A stretch of 64,000 bases of DNA, from NCBI GenBank assembly GCA_021404565.1, contig JAAWWF010000004.1, forward strand, positions 186,001 to 250,000, read 5' to 3'. This stretch comes from Roseivirga sp. (GTDB lineage Bacteria > Bacteroidota > Bacteroidia > Cytophagales > Cyclobacteriaceae). Numbering within the stretch: the stretch's first letter is position 1; each line of letters starts with the position of its first letter. The notes under the pieces were generated by a model, which saw nothing but the letters and a program-made list of their open reading frames with translations, was not told where the DNA came from and did no database searches. The position numbers and the translations under genes are program-made. Below, in pieces: positions 16,622 to 25,168 of the stretch.

Positions 16622-17755
16622 CTAATCAGTTCTGCTAAGGCTTTTCTTATACTCAGAAGGAGTTATTCCCGCGGTCTTTTTAAAAATGCTGTTGAAAGAT
16701 GATTTGGAGCTGAAGCCTGTTTCCAGGGCTATGCCCAGCAAGGTGTAATGTTCGTATTTTTTATCCTGCAGGCTCTCTTTAAAAGCTGCCACTCTATAGT
16801 CATTTACAAAACCAAAGAAGTTTGTATGGAACTGGTCATTGATCACCTGAGAGAGGTCGTGTTTGGTCATAAGGAGAGCTGAAGCCAGAGATTCCAGGCT
16901 GAGCTGACTGTTCAGGTAAGGTTTTTCCTGCTCCATATAGCGCTTCACTTTAGCCACCATTTCTTGTGCTTTATCATCGGCCAGCTTGCTGCTCGCATAT
17001 CGCTCTGGCTGAGGCACGTTTGATTCCACCGGTATTGGTGGCTGTAGATTGGTGAAAATGGTGGTCTGTTTTACACCATAAAACCCGATCACGGATATGT
17101 TCAATACCACGGCCCCGGCCACTCCCTGAAAAGAAGTAAGGAAATCGATCCACTGAAAAGAACCTGCCCAGATAATGACAAAGCTGAACCAGAAGCCCAG
17201 CATGGATAAGATGATCCAGTAGCGCAGCCAGTTCATATTGATCTTTTCAATATAAGAGAACTGACTTTTGATGCGGTTTCTATGCCTGAAAAGCAGAAAC
17301 AGGCTGAGCATGGGATAAAGGAAACTGAAGAAAGCCAGTATCAAGCCATAGGAGCCCAGGTAGAAGGGGAGTGGACCTCTCATTTGAATAAAGCCCTTGT
17401 CTACTACCAGGTGATACTCTTCTGCATGATAGAGCATGGCACTATACATGAGTATAAAGGGAAGAAAATGATAGAGATACCTTACTAACCGGAACTTTCT
17501 GGGCACCACCAGTGCACAAACATAGAAATATAATAAGGGGGCGGTAAGAAAGGGTAAAAGGCCTCCCAGTAGCTCAAGCGTCAGATTTTGAGTACCCGGG
17601 TTATTAAAGTCATGATAGAAGAAAATCAGGTTGCCGGCACTCAAAAGCAGCCAGGTTATCAGTATAAAGTCGTGGCTCTCTCGTGTCTTTTTTACACTGA
17701 GTAGCAGGGTAAGAAATCCCGCCATGAAAATTCCTATGTAAATGGCCACGTTCAT
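16622..17755 (-). CDS. AraC family regulator with multi-pass membrane N-terminus
   Basis: About 377 residues from the ATG at 17755; a GTG at 17815 would add 20 residues without hydrophobic character. The first ~230 residues contain about seven membrane helices (VAIYIGIFMAGFLTLLLSV, FILITWLLLSAGNLIFFY, LLGGLLPFLTAPLLYFYV and others). The C-terminal AraC domain has LSLESLASALLMTKHDLSQVI, TLLGIALETGFSSKSSFN and KKTAGITPSEYKKS. The layout matches the proteins at 6452 and 62772. It is divergent from the DUF389 gene, with about 106 bases between the starts, so the two may share a regulatory region. Confidence 0.88.
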   Translation of the reverse strand: MNVAIYIGIFMAGFLTLLLSVKKTRESHDFILITWLLLSAGNLIFFYHDFNNPGTQNLTLELLGGLLPFLTAPLLYFYVCALVVPRKFRLVRYLYHFLPFILMYSAMLYHAEEYHLVVDKGFIQMRGPLPFYLGSYGLILAFFSFLYPMLSLFLLFRHRNRIKSQFSYIEKINMNWLRYWIILSMLGFWFSFVIIWAGSFQWIDFLTSFQGVAGAVVLNISVIGFYGVKQTTIFTNLQPPIPVESNVPQPERYASSKLADDKAQEMVAKVKRYMEQEKPYLNSQLSLESLASALLMTKHDLSQVINDQFHTNFFGFVNDYRVAAFKESLQDKKYEHYTLLGIALETGFSSKSSFNSIFKKTAGITPSEYKKSLSRTD

Positions 17756-17861
17756 CTGCCCTGAAGATGCTAAAAAACATTCATTTGTTGCTTTCCTAAT
17801 CTGTTTTTGATGCACTAAAGAAGGGGAAGGTAATGTGACATGTATTTTTTAATTTAAAACT

Positions 17862-19262
17862 ATGGATAGTTCATTAAGCAGATTGATAAAGTCATTAAAG
17901 CTGTTTTTCAAAGATCGGTTTGACTTACACGAAGACAAGGAAAGAGAAAGTGTTACCAAGGCTGATATTGCCAAAGGCTCTGAGTTTAAGGGTACGAATC
18001 TGTGGATTCTCATTTTTGCCATCATTATCGCTTCCATCGGCCTCAACGTAAATTCCCCGGCCATTATCATTGGCGCTATGCTTATATCTCCCTTAATGGG
18101 ACCAATTATGGGAATTGGTCTGGGGGTAGGAGTCTATGACATTCCACTAATTAAACTCGGAGCGCGAAACCTGCTGATAGCGGTGGTAATCAGTATACTC
18201 ACTTCTACCCTTTACTTTCTTATCACCCCACTGGCCGAGGCGCAGTCTGAGCTGCTTTCACGAACGCACCCGACTATCTGGGATGTAATGATTGCCTTTA
18301 CGGGAGGTTTGGCAGGTATTATTGCCGGCTCGCGAAAGGAGAAATCCAATGCTATTCCCGGAGTGGCCATTGCTACCGCATTAATGCCACCGCTCTGCAC
18401 GGCCGGTTATGGCCTGGCCATTGGTAACTGGTATTATTTCGGAGGAGCCCTTTTCCTGTTCTTCATTAACAGTGTTTTTATCTCCGTAAGTACTGTCCTG
18501 ATCGTTCGACTGCTGAAATACAGGAAGAAGAAATTCGAAAATCCAAAGCTGGGAAGAAAAGTGCATGGCTGGGTCACCTTTTTTGTGTTGGTCACTGTGC
18601 TGCCAAGCGTTTTGTTTGCCTATAATCTGGTCAGAAAGTCGGTTTTTGAGCAAAATGCCAGAGTATTTATCGAAAATGAATTCCAGTTCAATGAAACACA
18701 GGTGATCAGTACTGAGCTGGAATTCGGTAAGGAGCAAAGCGATATCAATGTAACACTGTTTGGTAAGCTTATAAGCGATGAAACTCTGGATCAGATAAAA
18801 GCCCACCTTGATGACTATGGCCTGAAGAACTGTGAATTGAAAATTACCCAGGCTTATAAAGATGACACACAGGATCTGCTGACGCTGGAGAGGATCAGCC
18901 AGAATATGAAGTCAGGCTTAATCGAAGATTTATACCGAAAAAATGAGCAGGTCCTTCAGTCCAAAGATGAACGCATCAAGCTGCTGGAAGATGAACTTTA
19001 TAAACTTCAGGCCAGTCAGTATCCGGTAATAGATATCTCAGAGGAGTTGAGAGTGCAGTATGAGGGCTTGAGAGACTTTACCGTAATGGATGGTTATGTA
19101 CGAAATGTGCAGAATGATGAAATGGATACCATTTGTTTTGCAAGGGTATCATTTGTAGAAAAACAGCCTGATAATGCCTACGAAAAGATCAGAAAATGGC
19201 TTCAGGTGAGACTTAAGGTGGATTCTGTAAGCATTATTCCAGCTGCAGCTTCTTCAGAGTAA
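17862..19262 (+). CDS. DUF389 family membrane protein
   Basis: 466 residues. A hydrophilic N-terminus of ~45 residues is followed by the DUF389 core (residues ~45-260): LWILIFAIIIASIGLNVNSP, IIIGAMLISPLMGPIMGIG, AFTGGLAGIIAGSRKEKSN and VAIATALMPPLCTAGYGLA are its signature segments. The C-terminal ~230 residues are soluble and mixed alpha/beta with a coiled coil near residues 350-385. The transported substrate, if any, is unknown. The 3' end overlaps the convergent LytTR regulator gene by 9 bases. Confidence 0.92.
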   Translation: MDSSLSRLIKSLKLFFKDRFDLHEDKERESVTKADIAKGSEFKGTNLWILIFAIIIASIGLNVNSPAIIIGAMLISPLMGPIMGIGLGVGVYDIPLIKLGARNLLIAVVISILTSTLYFLITPLAEAQSELLSRTHPTIWDVMIAFTGGLAGIIAGSRKEKSNAIPGVAIATALMPPLCTAGYGLAIGNWYYFGGALFLFFINSVFISVSTVLIVRLLKYRKKKFENPKLGRKVHGWVTFFVLVTVLPSVLFAYNLVRKSVFEQNARVFIENEFQFNETQVISTELEFGKEQSDINVTLFGKLISDETLDQIKAHLDDYGLKNCELKITQAYKDDTQDLLTLERISQNMKSGLIEDLYRKNEQVLQSKDERIKLLEDELYKLQASQYPVIDISEELRVQYEGLRDFTVMDGYVRNVQNDEMDTICFARVSFVEKQPDNAYEKIRKWLQVRLKVDSVSIIPAAASSE

Positions 19263-19997
19263 GTCTTTCAGTTGATCACGATAGGTCTTACTCATCATCA
19301 CCTCGTCACCGGTAGAAAGAGTTACCTGGTAGTTGCCCCTGGAAAGGGGTTCTAATGAAACCAGCTGATCGAGATTGATGACATTGGATTTATGAATGCG
19401 CACGAATTGCTGAGGCAGGCGTTGAATGATGTTCTTGATGCTTTCCCGCACCAGGTATACATTTCCGCCAGCGTGAACTTTGATATAATAATCAAAGCCT
19501 TCAATCCTGCTAAGATCTTCATAATCAATGAAGTGAATCTTCCCAGATGCCTTTAATTTTAGTTTTCCTTCAGGAGTTGGTTTAAAGGAAGATGGTTCCA
19601 GTAGAGACTTAATGCTATCGTCCGTTCCGGTTCTGATTCGCTCGCGAGCGTAATCAAGCGCAAGAAGAAAGCGGTCATCAGTAAATGGTTTTTGCAGATA
19701 GTCCAGCGCATGCACTTCAAAGGCATTCAGGGCGTATTCATCATAGGCAGTTACAAAGATCACCGCTGGTAAAAATGCCGAATCAATATTTTCAAGCACC
19801 TCAAAACCGTTGAGCCCGGGCATTTGAATATCCAGGAAGATGAGTTCAGGTTTAAGCCTGTTTATTGCGGCCACAGCCTCACGGCCATTGCGGCAGACAC
19901 TCACTACCTGCATGTCTTTCTGGTCTGACAGCAAGAGTTGAAGACCTTCACAGGCATCAATTTCGTCATCAATGATAATGGTCCTGATCTTATTCAA
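19254..19997 (-). CDS. LytTR-type response regulator
   Basis: 247 residues. The receiver domain has D10-D11-E12, phospho-acceptor D56 in LIFLDIQMP, and the Thr/Lys switch residues in VIFVTAYDEYAL and ALDYLQKPF. The C-terminal LytTR domain (residues ~145-247) has the typical FIDYEDLSRIEGFDYYIKVH, LVRESIKNIIQRLP, FVRIHKSNVINLDQL and MSKTYRDQLKDLL. The best start is a TTG at 19997 that overlaps the kinase stop. No ATG fits the receiver N-terminus. It is the partner of the LytS-type kinase at 19990-21099. Confidence 0.92.
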   Translation of the reverse strand: MNKIRTIIIDDEIDACEGLQLLLSDQKDMQVVSVCRNGREAVAAINRLKPELIFLDIQMPGLNGFEVLENIDSAFLPAVIFVTAYDEYALNAFEVHALDYLQKPFTDDRFLLALDYARERIRTGTDDSIKSLLEPSSFKPTPEGKLKLKASGKIHFIDYEDLSRIEGFDYYIKVHAGGNVYLVRESIKNIIQRLPQQFVRIHKSNVINLDQLVSLEPLSRGNYQVTLSTGDEVMMSKTYRDQLKDLL

Positions 19998-21099
19998 TGG
20001 GCAGGGTGATTTTGGTAATAACTCCAGATCCGTCTTCCAGATTTGACAGGGCTAGGGTATAGCTTTCTCCGAAAGCATGATCGAGCCTTTGCAGCACGTT
20101 GGATAGCCCAATACTCAGATGACTTTCCAACTTCCAGTCTGTAGGTAGTGTTGGGCCGGAGTTGCTTATGCTGATCAACAAAGATGATTCCTTTATCAAT
20201 GTTTTGATTTCAAGCTTTGCCGCTGTTTCCGTTTTGCTGATACCATGCTGAAAGGCATTCTCTACAATGGGCTGAAGGAAGAGTACTGGTACCTGGAAGG
20301 CTTTGGTATCTTCGGCAATCTCCTGAGTTACCGTTAATCGATCTCTGAACCTCACCTGCTCAATGTCCAGGTAATGATTGACCAGGGAAAGCTCCTTATC
20401 AAGAGGTACCTGCTGTTGATCTCCAAGACTCAAAGTTTCTCTGAGAAGATTGCTCACCAAAGCAATCATATTTACTACCTCTTTGTGCTTTTGCTGTCGG
20501 GCCATCATGGCCAGACTATTGAAGGTGTTGAAAAGAAAGTGAGGCTGCAATTGACTTTGCAGGGTCTCAAATTTGGCCTTACTCAGCGCAGTTTGCAGTT
20601 CCATATTGGCTCTTTCATTCTGTCGGTGACGCTGATACAGGTCTGCCAGAAAGATCAGTCCGAGACAAAGCCAGTAAAAGAGAAAACCATTGATAGAGAA
20701 GATAAAGCCAATGTCGTAGCGGGCCTGTATTAGCTCAGAAATGCTGAACTGCGGGGTGGTTTTGGCCGCAGCGCTGAAGATGGCAAAGAACACATTCAAG
20801 GCCAGCTGGTGGACCAAGCCAAGCAGAATGGCAGGAAACAGGTGTTTCAGGATCTGGCGCGGATAAGATTGTGATTTCCACTTGCCATAAAGCAGATAAA
20901 TGACTGGCCCCAACAGCACCATGACCATGTAGTAGGGAAAGCTCCAGGAAAATACAATGTCCCAACTGAAACTATTGCCCGCACTGTTTGCCCACTGATA
21001 GTTATTCCATACAGAGAAAAGCCACAAGACGAACCAGAAAAGAGCATTCCAGAGGGGGATTTTCCTGAATTGTCGGTTTCCTTTATTCGCGATAGCCAT
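19990..21099 (-). CDS. LytS-type sensor histidine kinase
   Basis: 369 residues. The N-terminal ~155 residues hold four or five membrane helices (LFWFVLWLFSVW, YYMVMVLLGPVIYLLYG, AILLGLVHQLALNVFFAIF, FSINGFLFYWLCLGLIFLAD). A coiled linker leads to the His_kinase box SQLQPHFLFNTFNSL with H187. The HATPase domain has LFLQPIVENAFQHGIS and SIGLSNVLQRLDHAFG. An 11-base inverted repeat at 21131-21172 lies about 30-70 bases before the ATG and is a candidate control site. It forms an operon with the LytTR regulator. Confidence 0.92.
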   Translation of the reverse strand: MAIANKGNRQFRKIPLWNALFWFVLWLFSVWNNYQWANSAGNSFSWDIVFSWSFPYYMVMVLLGPVIYLLYGKWKSQSYPRQILKHLFPAILLGLVHQLALNVFFAIFSAAAKTTPQFSISELIQARYDIGFIFSINGFLFYWLCLGLIFLADLYQRHRQNERANMELQTALSKAKFETLQSQLQPHFLFNTFNSLAMMARQQKHKEVVNMIALVSNLLRETLSLGDQQQVPLDKELSLVNHYLDIEQVRFRDRLTVTQEIAEDTKAFQVPVLFLQPIVENAFQHGISKTETAAKLEIKTLIKESSLLISISNSGPTLPTDWKLESHLSIGLSNVLQRLDHAFGESYTLALSNLEDGSGVITKITLPIE

Positions 21100-21130
21100 C
21101 CGTTTTGAAATTAATCAATTTAATATACAG

Positions 21131-21172
21131 TAGTCGGACCCATCTATGCTTTGGCACAAACGGGTCCGACTA
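21131..21172. promoter_or_regulatory. Perfect 11-base inverted repeat upstream of the LytS-type kinase
   Basis: TAGTCGGACCC at 21131-21141 is exactly mirrored by GGGTCCGACTA at 21162-21172, separated by 20 bases. It lies just before the kinase gene on the minus strand, where a dimeric regulator could bind. The GTCGGACC word recurs in the repeat at 11619-11652. Confidence 0.5.
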
Positions 21173-21217
21173 ACTAACCCCGACAGTCAGCAGGTCAGAC
21201 GGAGTCAAAAAACAAAG

Positions 21218-21247
21218 CCTCAGGGTTTCCCGTGGATTACTCTGAGG
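21218..21247. repeat. Family B stem-loop repeat, copy B1
   Basis: CCTCAGGGT at 21218-21226 pairs with ACTCTGAGG at 21239-21247 (one wobble). It shares the CTCAG...CTCTGAG frame of family B. First element of a four-element array (B, B, A, B) between the kinase and DUF2911 genes. Confidence 0.5.
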
Positions 21248-21261
21248 GTAGATAAAACACC

Positions 21262-21303
21262 TTACCTGCTCAGAGTCATTCGAAGAAGACTCTGAGCAGG
21301 TAA
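21262..21303. repeat. Family B stem-loop repeat, copy B2
   Basis: TTACCTGCTCAGAGTC at 21262-21277 is perfectly mirrored by GACTCTGAGCAGGTAA at 21288-21303, around a 10-base loop ATTCGAAGAA. It is the clearest member of family B. Its core and loop match copy B5 at 30587. Confidence 0.8.
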
Positions 21304-21330
21304 ATCCTTAAAAAGGGTTTACCCGGAATT

Positions 21331-21371
21331 CCTTCTTTAGATCCTTCATTCTTCAGGATTGGGAAAGAAGG
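21331..21371 (-). repeat. Family A structured repeat, copy A4 (minus orientation)
   Basis: On the minus strand the fixed core ATCCTGA-N5-GAAGGATCTA is present. Outer arms CCTTCTTT (21331-21338) and AAAGAAGG (21364-21371) are exact complements, and the inner pair is ATCCT (21341-21345) with AGGAT (21355-21359). Core shared with copies at 56761, 56943 and 60143; arms different. Confidence 0.8.
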
Positions 21372-21397
21372 GTGGGGCCTTTATCCCATTTACCCGC

Positions 21398-21427
21398 GCT
21401 TAGAGTCATTCAGAGAAAACTCTGAGC
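21398..21427. repeat. Family B stem-loop repeat, copy B3
   Basis: GCTTAGAGT at 21398-21406 pairs with ACTCTGAGC at 21419-21427 (one wobble) around a 12-base loop that resembles the B2 loop. It lies just after the 3' end of the DUF2911 gene. Confidence 0.55.
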
Positions 21428-21440
21428 ACTGATTGTCCAA

Positions 21441-22496
21441 TTACATCCCCAATAACCTTTTGGCATAACCCAGCTGGTAATTGGCAAAGCCTCTGCCACG
21501 CTCGGGAGCATATTCCAATGCCTTTTCGTGAAACTCAATGGCCCTTTTGTCTTTATGCGTACGGTAATAGTTGGCGTAGCCCAGATAAGCATACCAATGT
21601 TCCGGGTTTCTCTCCAGATTCAGAGCCAGAATTTTCTGGGCTTCCTTGTCTTCGCCTTTGTTGTTATAGCTCATGGCCAGGCTAAAAAGCTCATTAGGAG
21701 ATGCCGCCTCTATGGCCTTTGCTTTTAGTCTTTTCGCCTCTTTCTTGTTTCCCTTTTTCTCCAGCAGATCAACTTTGAACATCCGGTTGGAAAGTGTCTC
21801 ATTGAGTGCTAAGGACTGGTCCGTCAGCTTCATGGCCTCGTCAATAGCATTGACATCCAGCTTCAGGGTACTGTTGGCTGCTGCCAGCAGATATTGCCAG
21901 TTTTTCTCTTCCAGTTGGCCTACATCGGCTATGATATTGGCGTGTACATTGGTGCTGATTTCAAACTGAATCAGCTTATCGGCCCAGTGTAGCTCTACTG
22001 TAACCGCATGGTCTCTGGGGTTGAGAAAGCGGTAGCTGAGCCAATCCTGATAATCGGCTTCTCTTACTACTACAGGTACTTTCAGCGCATCTTTTTCTGC
22101 GGTATACGAAAAACTACCCCAGGCTTGGTAGTCTTCAGAGAAAGTTACTTCCCAGTTACGTTCGGTTACGAATATGTGCAGGCCATAAGCTCCTGCTTTC
22201 AGGGGATTGCCATTAATACTAACCTCGTGATTGAACTTGATGACCGTGTTTTCATTGGCACCTGCTCTCCAGGGGTGTGGCTTATCGTGCATTCTGTCAT
22301 TGAAGGGAACCACCTCACCAAAGATCTTTCTGCCTTTGGCCAGAGGGGCATGATAAATGATTTCAAGGTCGGTTGTGCCTATTCTTTGAAACACCTTGGC
22401 CAATTGACTGGGGCGTGTATAAGTAACAGGTTGCTGGGCTTGCAAGCTTAGTACAGAGCAGCAAATTATAAGGAATGTAAAAAGTGGTTTTCGCAT
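21441..22496 (-). CDS. DUF2911 family protein with TPR-like C-terminus
   Basis: About 351 residues from the ATG at 22496, which begins a signal peptide (LFTFLIICCSVLSLQAQ). Residues ~25-180 match DUF2911: YTRPSQLAKVFQRIGTTDL, HAPLAKGRKIFGEVVPF, KPHPWRAGANENTVI and INGNPLKAGAYGLHIF are its standard segments. The C-terminal half has TPR-like helices (FSLAMSYNNKGEDKEAQKIL, WYAYLGYANYYRTHKDKRAI, GRGFANYQLGYAKRLLGM). Role unknown, presumably periplasmic. The array of family A and B repeats lies directly downstream of its stop. Confidence 0.9.
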   Translation of the reverse strand: MRKPLFTFLIICCSVLSLQAQQPVTYTRPSQLAKVFQRIGTTDLEIIYHAPLAKGRKIFGEVVPFNDRMHDKPHPWRAGANENTVIKFNHEVSINGNPLKAGAYGLHIFVTERNWEVTFSEDYQAWGSFSYTAEKDALKVPVVVREADYQDWLSYRFLNPRDHAVTVELHWADKLIQFEISTNVHANIIADVGQLEEKNWQYLLAAANSTLKLDVNAIDEAMKLTDQSLALNETLSNRMFKVDLLEKKGNKKEAKRLKAKAIEAASPNELFSLAMSYNNKGEDKEAQKILALNLERNPEHWYAYLGYANYYRTHKDKRAIEFHEKALEYAPERGRGFANYQLGYAKRLLGM

Positions 22497-22670
22497 GATT
22501 TTAAGTTTTTGACTCTGCGATTTTAGCCATAAGAAAGGGCTCATTCCGGACTTTTCAGTGCATCAGAGGATAATTGCAGGCAAGGTGTCGGCTGGTGCAG
22601 GAATATTACTCCATCAAAGTATGTACCGGCAAACCATACGGTAGATATCAATATGTATTGACCGCTTACA

Positions 22671-22710
22671 AGACTATGTCTTATATTCACATACTTTTAT
22701 TACATAGTCT
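22671..22710. promoter_or_regulatory. Inverted AGACTATGT/ACATAGTCT sites before the NarL-type regulator
   Basis: AGACTATGT at 22671-22679 is exactly mirrored by ACATAGTCT at 22702-22710 with a 22-base spacer, about 55 bases before the response-regulator ATG. The ACTAYGT half-site recurs at 25105-25111 and 25128-25134 before the stand-alone HTH gene of the same cluster. Confidence 0.5.
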
Positions 22711-22764
22711 ATAGTAATCACTCATTTTTTAGATGTTTCATCTGATTAGAACCCGAAAAGCAGT

Positions 22765-23400
22765 ATGTGCGAACCTACGTTGGTCCTGGCGGATGACCAC
22801 CCGCTTTTGTTAAAAGGTCTTGAATCCAGTCTCTTGTCTAAGGGTTTTAAGGTACTGGGTACCGCTGCTGATGGTAGCGCGGCTCTCAAGCTTATAACAG
22901 AGCATCGTCCTTGTATGGCTATTCTTGATATAGAAATGCCCTATATGGATGGACTTTCCGTAGCGAAGTTTTGTAAGGAAAAAGGCTACGATACAAAGTT
23001 CATCATCCTCTCTTATCATAAAGAAACTGAGTTCATAGCCAGGGCACGGAGTCTCAACCTGTCGGGCTACCTGCTCAAAGAAGATGCGCTGGACGAAATA
23101 GAAGCCTGCATTCATAAGGTATGTAACGGAGAACAGTATTATAGCAGTGCTTTTCAGATGAAAGAAGTTACTTCTGCACAAACTGCTCTTGATAGGCTGG
23201 AAAACCTGACACCTTCCGAGCGAAAAATTCTGAAGCTTATCGCCAAGCCCATGTCAACGCGTGAAATAGCTGATACTCTTTTTATCTCAGAAAGAACGGT
23301 GGAGAAACACCGGAGTAATATCATTCAAAAGCTCGACTTGACTGGCCGTTCCAACGGCCTGACTACCTGGGTGCTCCACAACAAACATCTGTTAAATTGA
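22765..23400 (+). CDS. NarL/LuxR-type response regulator
   Basis: 211 residues. The receiver domain has D10-D11, phospho-acceptor D55 in AILDIEMPYMDG, the switch Ser in FIILSYHKE and Lys in YLLKEDALDE. The C-terminal LuxR HTH spans about residues 148-211 (LTPSERKILKLIAKPMSTRE, then FISERTVEKHRSNIIQKL). The kinase gene begins 5 bases after its stop, so the order is regulator then kinase. Its HTH is closely similar to the stand-alone HTH protein encoded at 25169, especially RTVEKHRSNII. A palindromic site lies upstream at 22671-22710. Confidence 0.93.
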   Translation: MCEPTLVLADDHPLLLKGLESSLLSKGFKVLGTAADGSAALKLITEHRPCMAILDIEMPYMDGLSVAKFCKEKGYDTKFIILSYHKETEFIARARSLNLSGYLLKEDALDEIEACIHKVCNGEQYYSSAFQMKEVTSAQTALDRLENLTPSERKILKLIAKPMSTREIADTLFISERTVEKHRSNIIQKLDLTGRSNGLTTWVLHNKHLLN

Positions 23401-23404
23401 TCCT

Positions 23405-25084
23405 GTGAGATTTTACCTGGCTAAAATAGCTCTGCTGATTTTTCTGATTCCAAATCCGGCCTTTGGTCAGGGCGTTGGGCATGTTTCTGCGCAGATTGAT
23501 AGTCTCAAGATGGAACTTTCAACAGCCACTGATTCTCTGGAGGTGGCAGACTTATGTTATGCCCTCTACAGAAAGTACACCTTTGAAATCAAATCTGAGA
23601 ACAGCGAAATGCCCGACTACCTTTTCAGGGCGCTCAGAATATATGAGAACAGCACGGAGTATGGAAAGCTCGCAGATGTGTACAATGCCCTTGCCGGTTT
23701 TCATTATAACAGAAACCTACTGGAGAAGGCCAGGGAATACTGGACAAAGAGTAATCTTAATTATCAGAAATCAGGCAACGACCTTCAGGTAGCTAAAAGC
23801 TTCAATAACCTCTCTCTCGCTTATGACTATAAGGATTCTCTAAAGCTCACATACATACTGAAGGCTATTGATATCTCCATTGCCATTAGTGATTCAACCA
23901 TCCTCGGCAGTGCCTATAATAATCTCTCTGCTTATTACAAGGTAAATGAGGACTATGAAAAAGCTGAGGCTTACTTGATTCGTTCCATTAAAACAGCTGA
24001 GAACATTGGGAAAATCACGACCCAACAGGCTGGTTACTTCGATTTAGGACTGTTGAAAAAGACCCGGGGTCAGTCAAGTGAGGCCATTGCGTACATTGAA
24101 AAATCGTTGACGTTCAATGCTATACGATCTACAGACCCTAATGTAATGGGAGCATATGAAGCGCTGGTTGAGCTTTATGAAGCCCGGGGTGACTATGACA
24201 GGGCTTTCTATTTTCAGAAGCAATTGATGAATACCAAGGACACCCTTTTTAATGCTCAGGTAAATCAGAGATTATTATCACTCACTTCTGCGCTTGAGAT
24301 AGAGAAAAGTGAACGTACAATCGATGCTCAGCAATCGCGGATAGACCTCTTTGAAAAGGAAAATCAATTGAAGAATCAGAGATTTATTTTTTTCGGAGTT
24401 GGCTTTGTTGTGATATGCATTATGGTCTACCTCTGGAAGTCACGCCAGTTTACGCGTAAGAGGGCCCGGTTACAAGAGGGTTTTGCCCAAAGCCTGATTA
24501 AGAATGTGGAACAAGAGAGGAAACGTATTTCAAGCGAGCTTCACGACAGTGTTGGTCAGCATTTAATCTTACTTAAAAATCAGGCGAAAGTCAGGGGGAC
24601 TGACGAAATGGTGGAGACAGTAGGAGCTACGTTGGAAGAAGTAAGATCTATTACACAGGATCTACACCCGGTGGTTTTAGGTCGATTGGGGCTTACGGCC
24701 GCACTGGAAGAAATGCTTGAAAAGCTGGATGAAAGCTCTGAGGTGTTTTTTGATAGGGAGGTGGAAAATATCGATCAATTATTCAGTGATGATGATGCCC
24801 TGAATATCTACCGGATAATACAAGAAGCCCTCAATAACCTGATTAAGCATGCTCAGGCTGCTTCTGCAAGGTTTCAGGTAAAGCGTCTTGAAAACAAAGT
24901 ACTCATTACCCTGCAAGATAATGGTAAGGGCTTTGCGGTTGAGGAAAAGCGGCTGATGAGTCAATCATTGGGACTCAAAACACTTTTTGAACGGGCAGAG
25001 ATGCTCAAGGCCAGGTTCAATATTTTGTCCGGTCAGGAGGGTACCCGATTGACACTTGAATTGAATATCTCAAACCGGGTTTAA
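23405..25084 (+). CDS. TPR-containing HisKA_3 sensor histidine kinase
   Basis: 559 residues from a GTG start. A signal peptide (FYLAKIALLIFLIPNPAFGQ) is followed by periplasmic TPR repeats over residues ~45-290 (LADVYNALAGFHYNRNLLE, SAYYKVNEDYEKAEAYLIRS, ALVELYEARGDYDRAF). A membrane helix is at ~327-344 (RFIFFGVGFVVICIMVYLW), the HisKA_3 box RKRISSELHDSVGQH has H380, and the HATPase domain shows EALNNLIKHAQA, LQDNGKGF and SLGLKTLFERAEML. It is expected to sense a periplasmic ligand or partner through its TPRs and phosphorylate the regulator encoded just upstream. Confidence 0.92.
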   Translation: MRFYLAKIALLIFLIPNPAFGQGVGHVSAQIDSLKMELSTATDSLEVADLCYALYRKYTFEIKSENSEMPDYLFRALRIYENSTEYGKLADVYNALAGFHYNRNLLEKAREYWTKSNLNYQKSGNDLQVAKSFNNLSLAYDYKDSLKLTYILKAIDISIAISDSTILGSAYNNLSAYYKVNEDYEKAEAYLIRSIKTAENIGKITTQQAGYFDLGLLKKTRGQSSEAIAYIEKSLTFNAIRSTDPNVMGAYEALVELYEARGDYDRAFYFQKQLMNTKDTLFNAQVNQRLLSLTSALEIEKSERTIDAQQSRIDLFEKENQLKNQRFIFFGVGFVVICIMVYLWKSRQFTRKRARLQEGFAQSLIKNVEQERKRISSELHDSVGQHLILLKNQAKVRGTDEMVETVGATLEEVRSITQDLHPVVLGRLGLTAALEEMLEKLDESSEVFFDREVENIDQLFSDDDALNIYRIIQEALNNLIKHAQAASARFQVKRLENKVLITLQDNGKGFAVEEKRLMSQSLGLKTLFERAEMLKARFNILSGQEGTRLTLELNISNRV

Positions 25085-25095
25085 TACGCTAAAAA

Positions 25096-25117
25096 ATACG
25101 TACGACTACGTACGTAT
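25096..25117. promoter_or_regulatory. Perfect inverted repeat upstream of the stand-alone HTH gene
   Basis: ATACGTACG at 25096-25104 is exactly mirrored by CGTACGTAT at 25109-25117 around ACTA. A further ACTACGTA follows at 25128-25135. The ACTAYGT words match those before the response-regulator gene at 22671-22710, suggesting a shared binding protein. Confidence 0.5.
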
Positions 25118-25168
25118 CTACGCAGCACTACGTATGTTTTGCTGGTTGGCCCTGTGCTATTTTTGGCC

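Noticed and set aside
21218-21427. CRISPR-like array
   Set aside because: The repeats are stem-loops of two families with irregular spacing and differing arms, and no cas gene is present.
22008-22451. Plus-strand 147-codon frame
   Set aside because: Antisense shadow of the well-supported DUF2911 gene.
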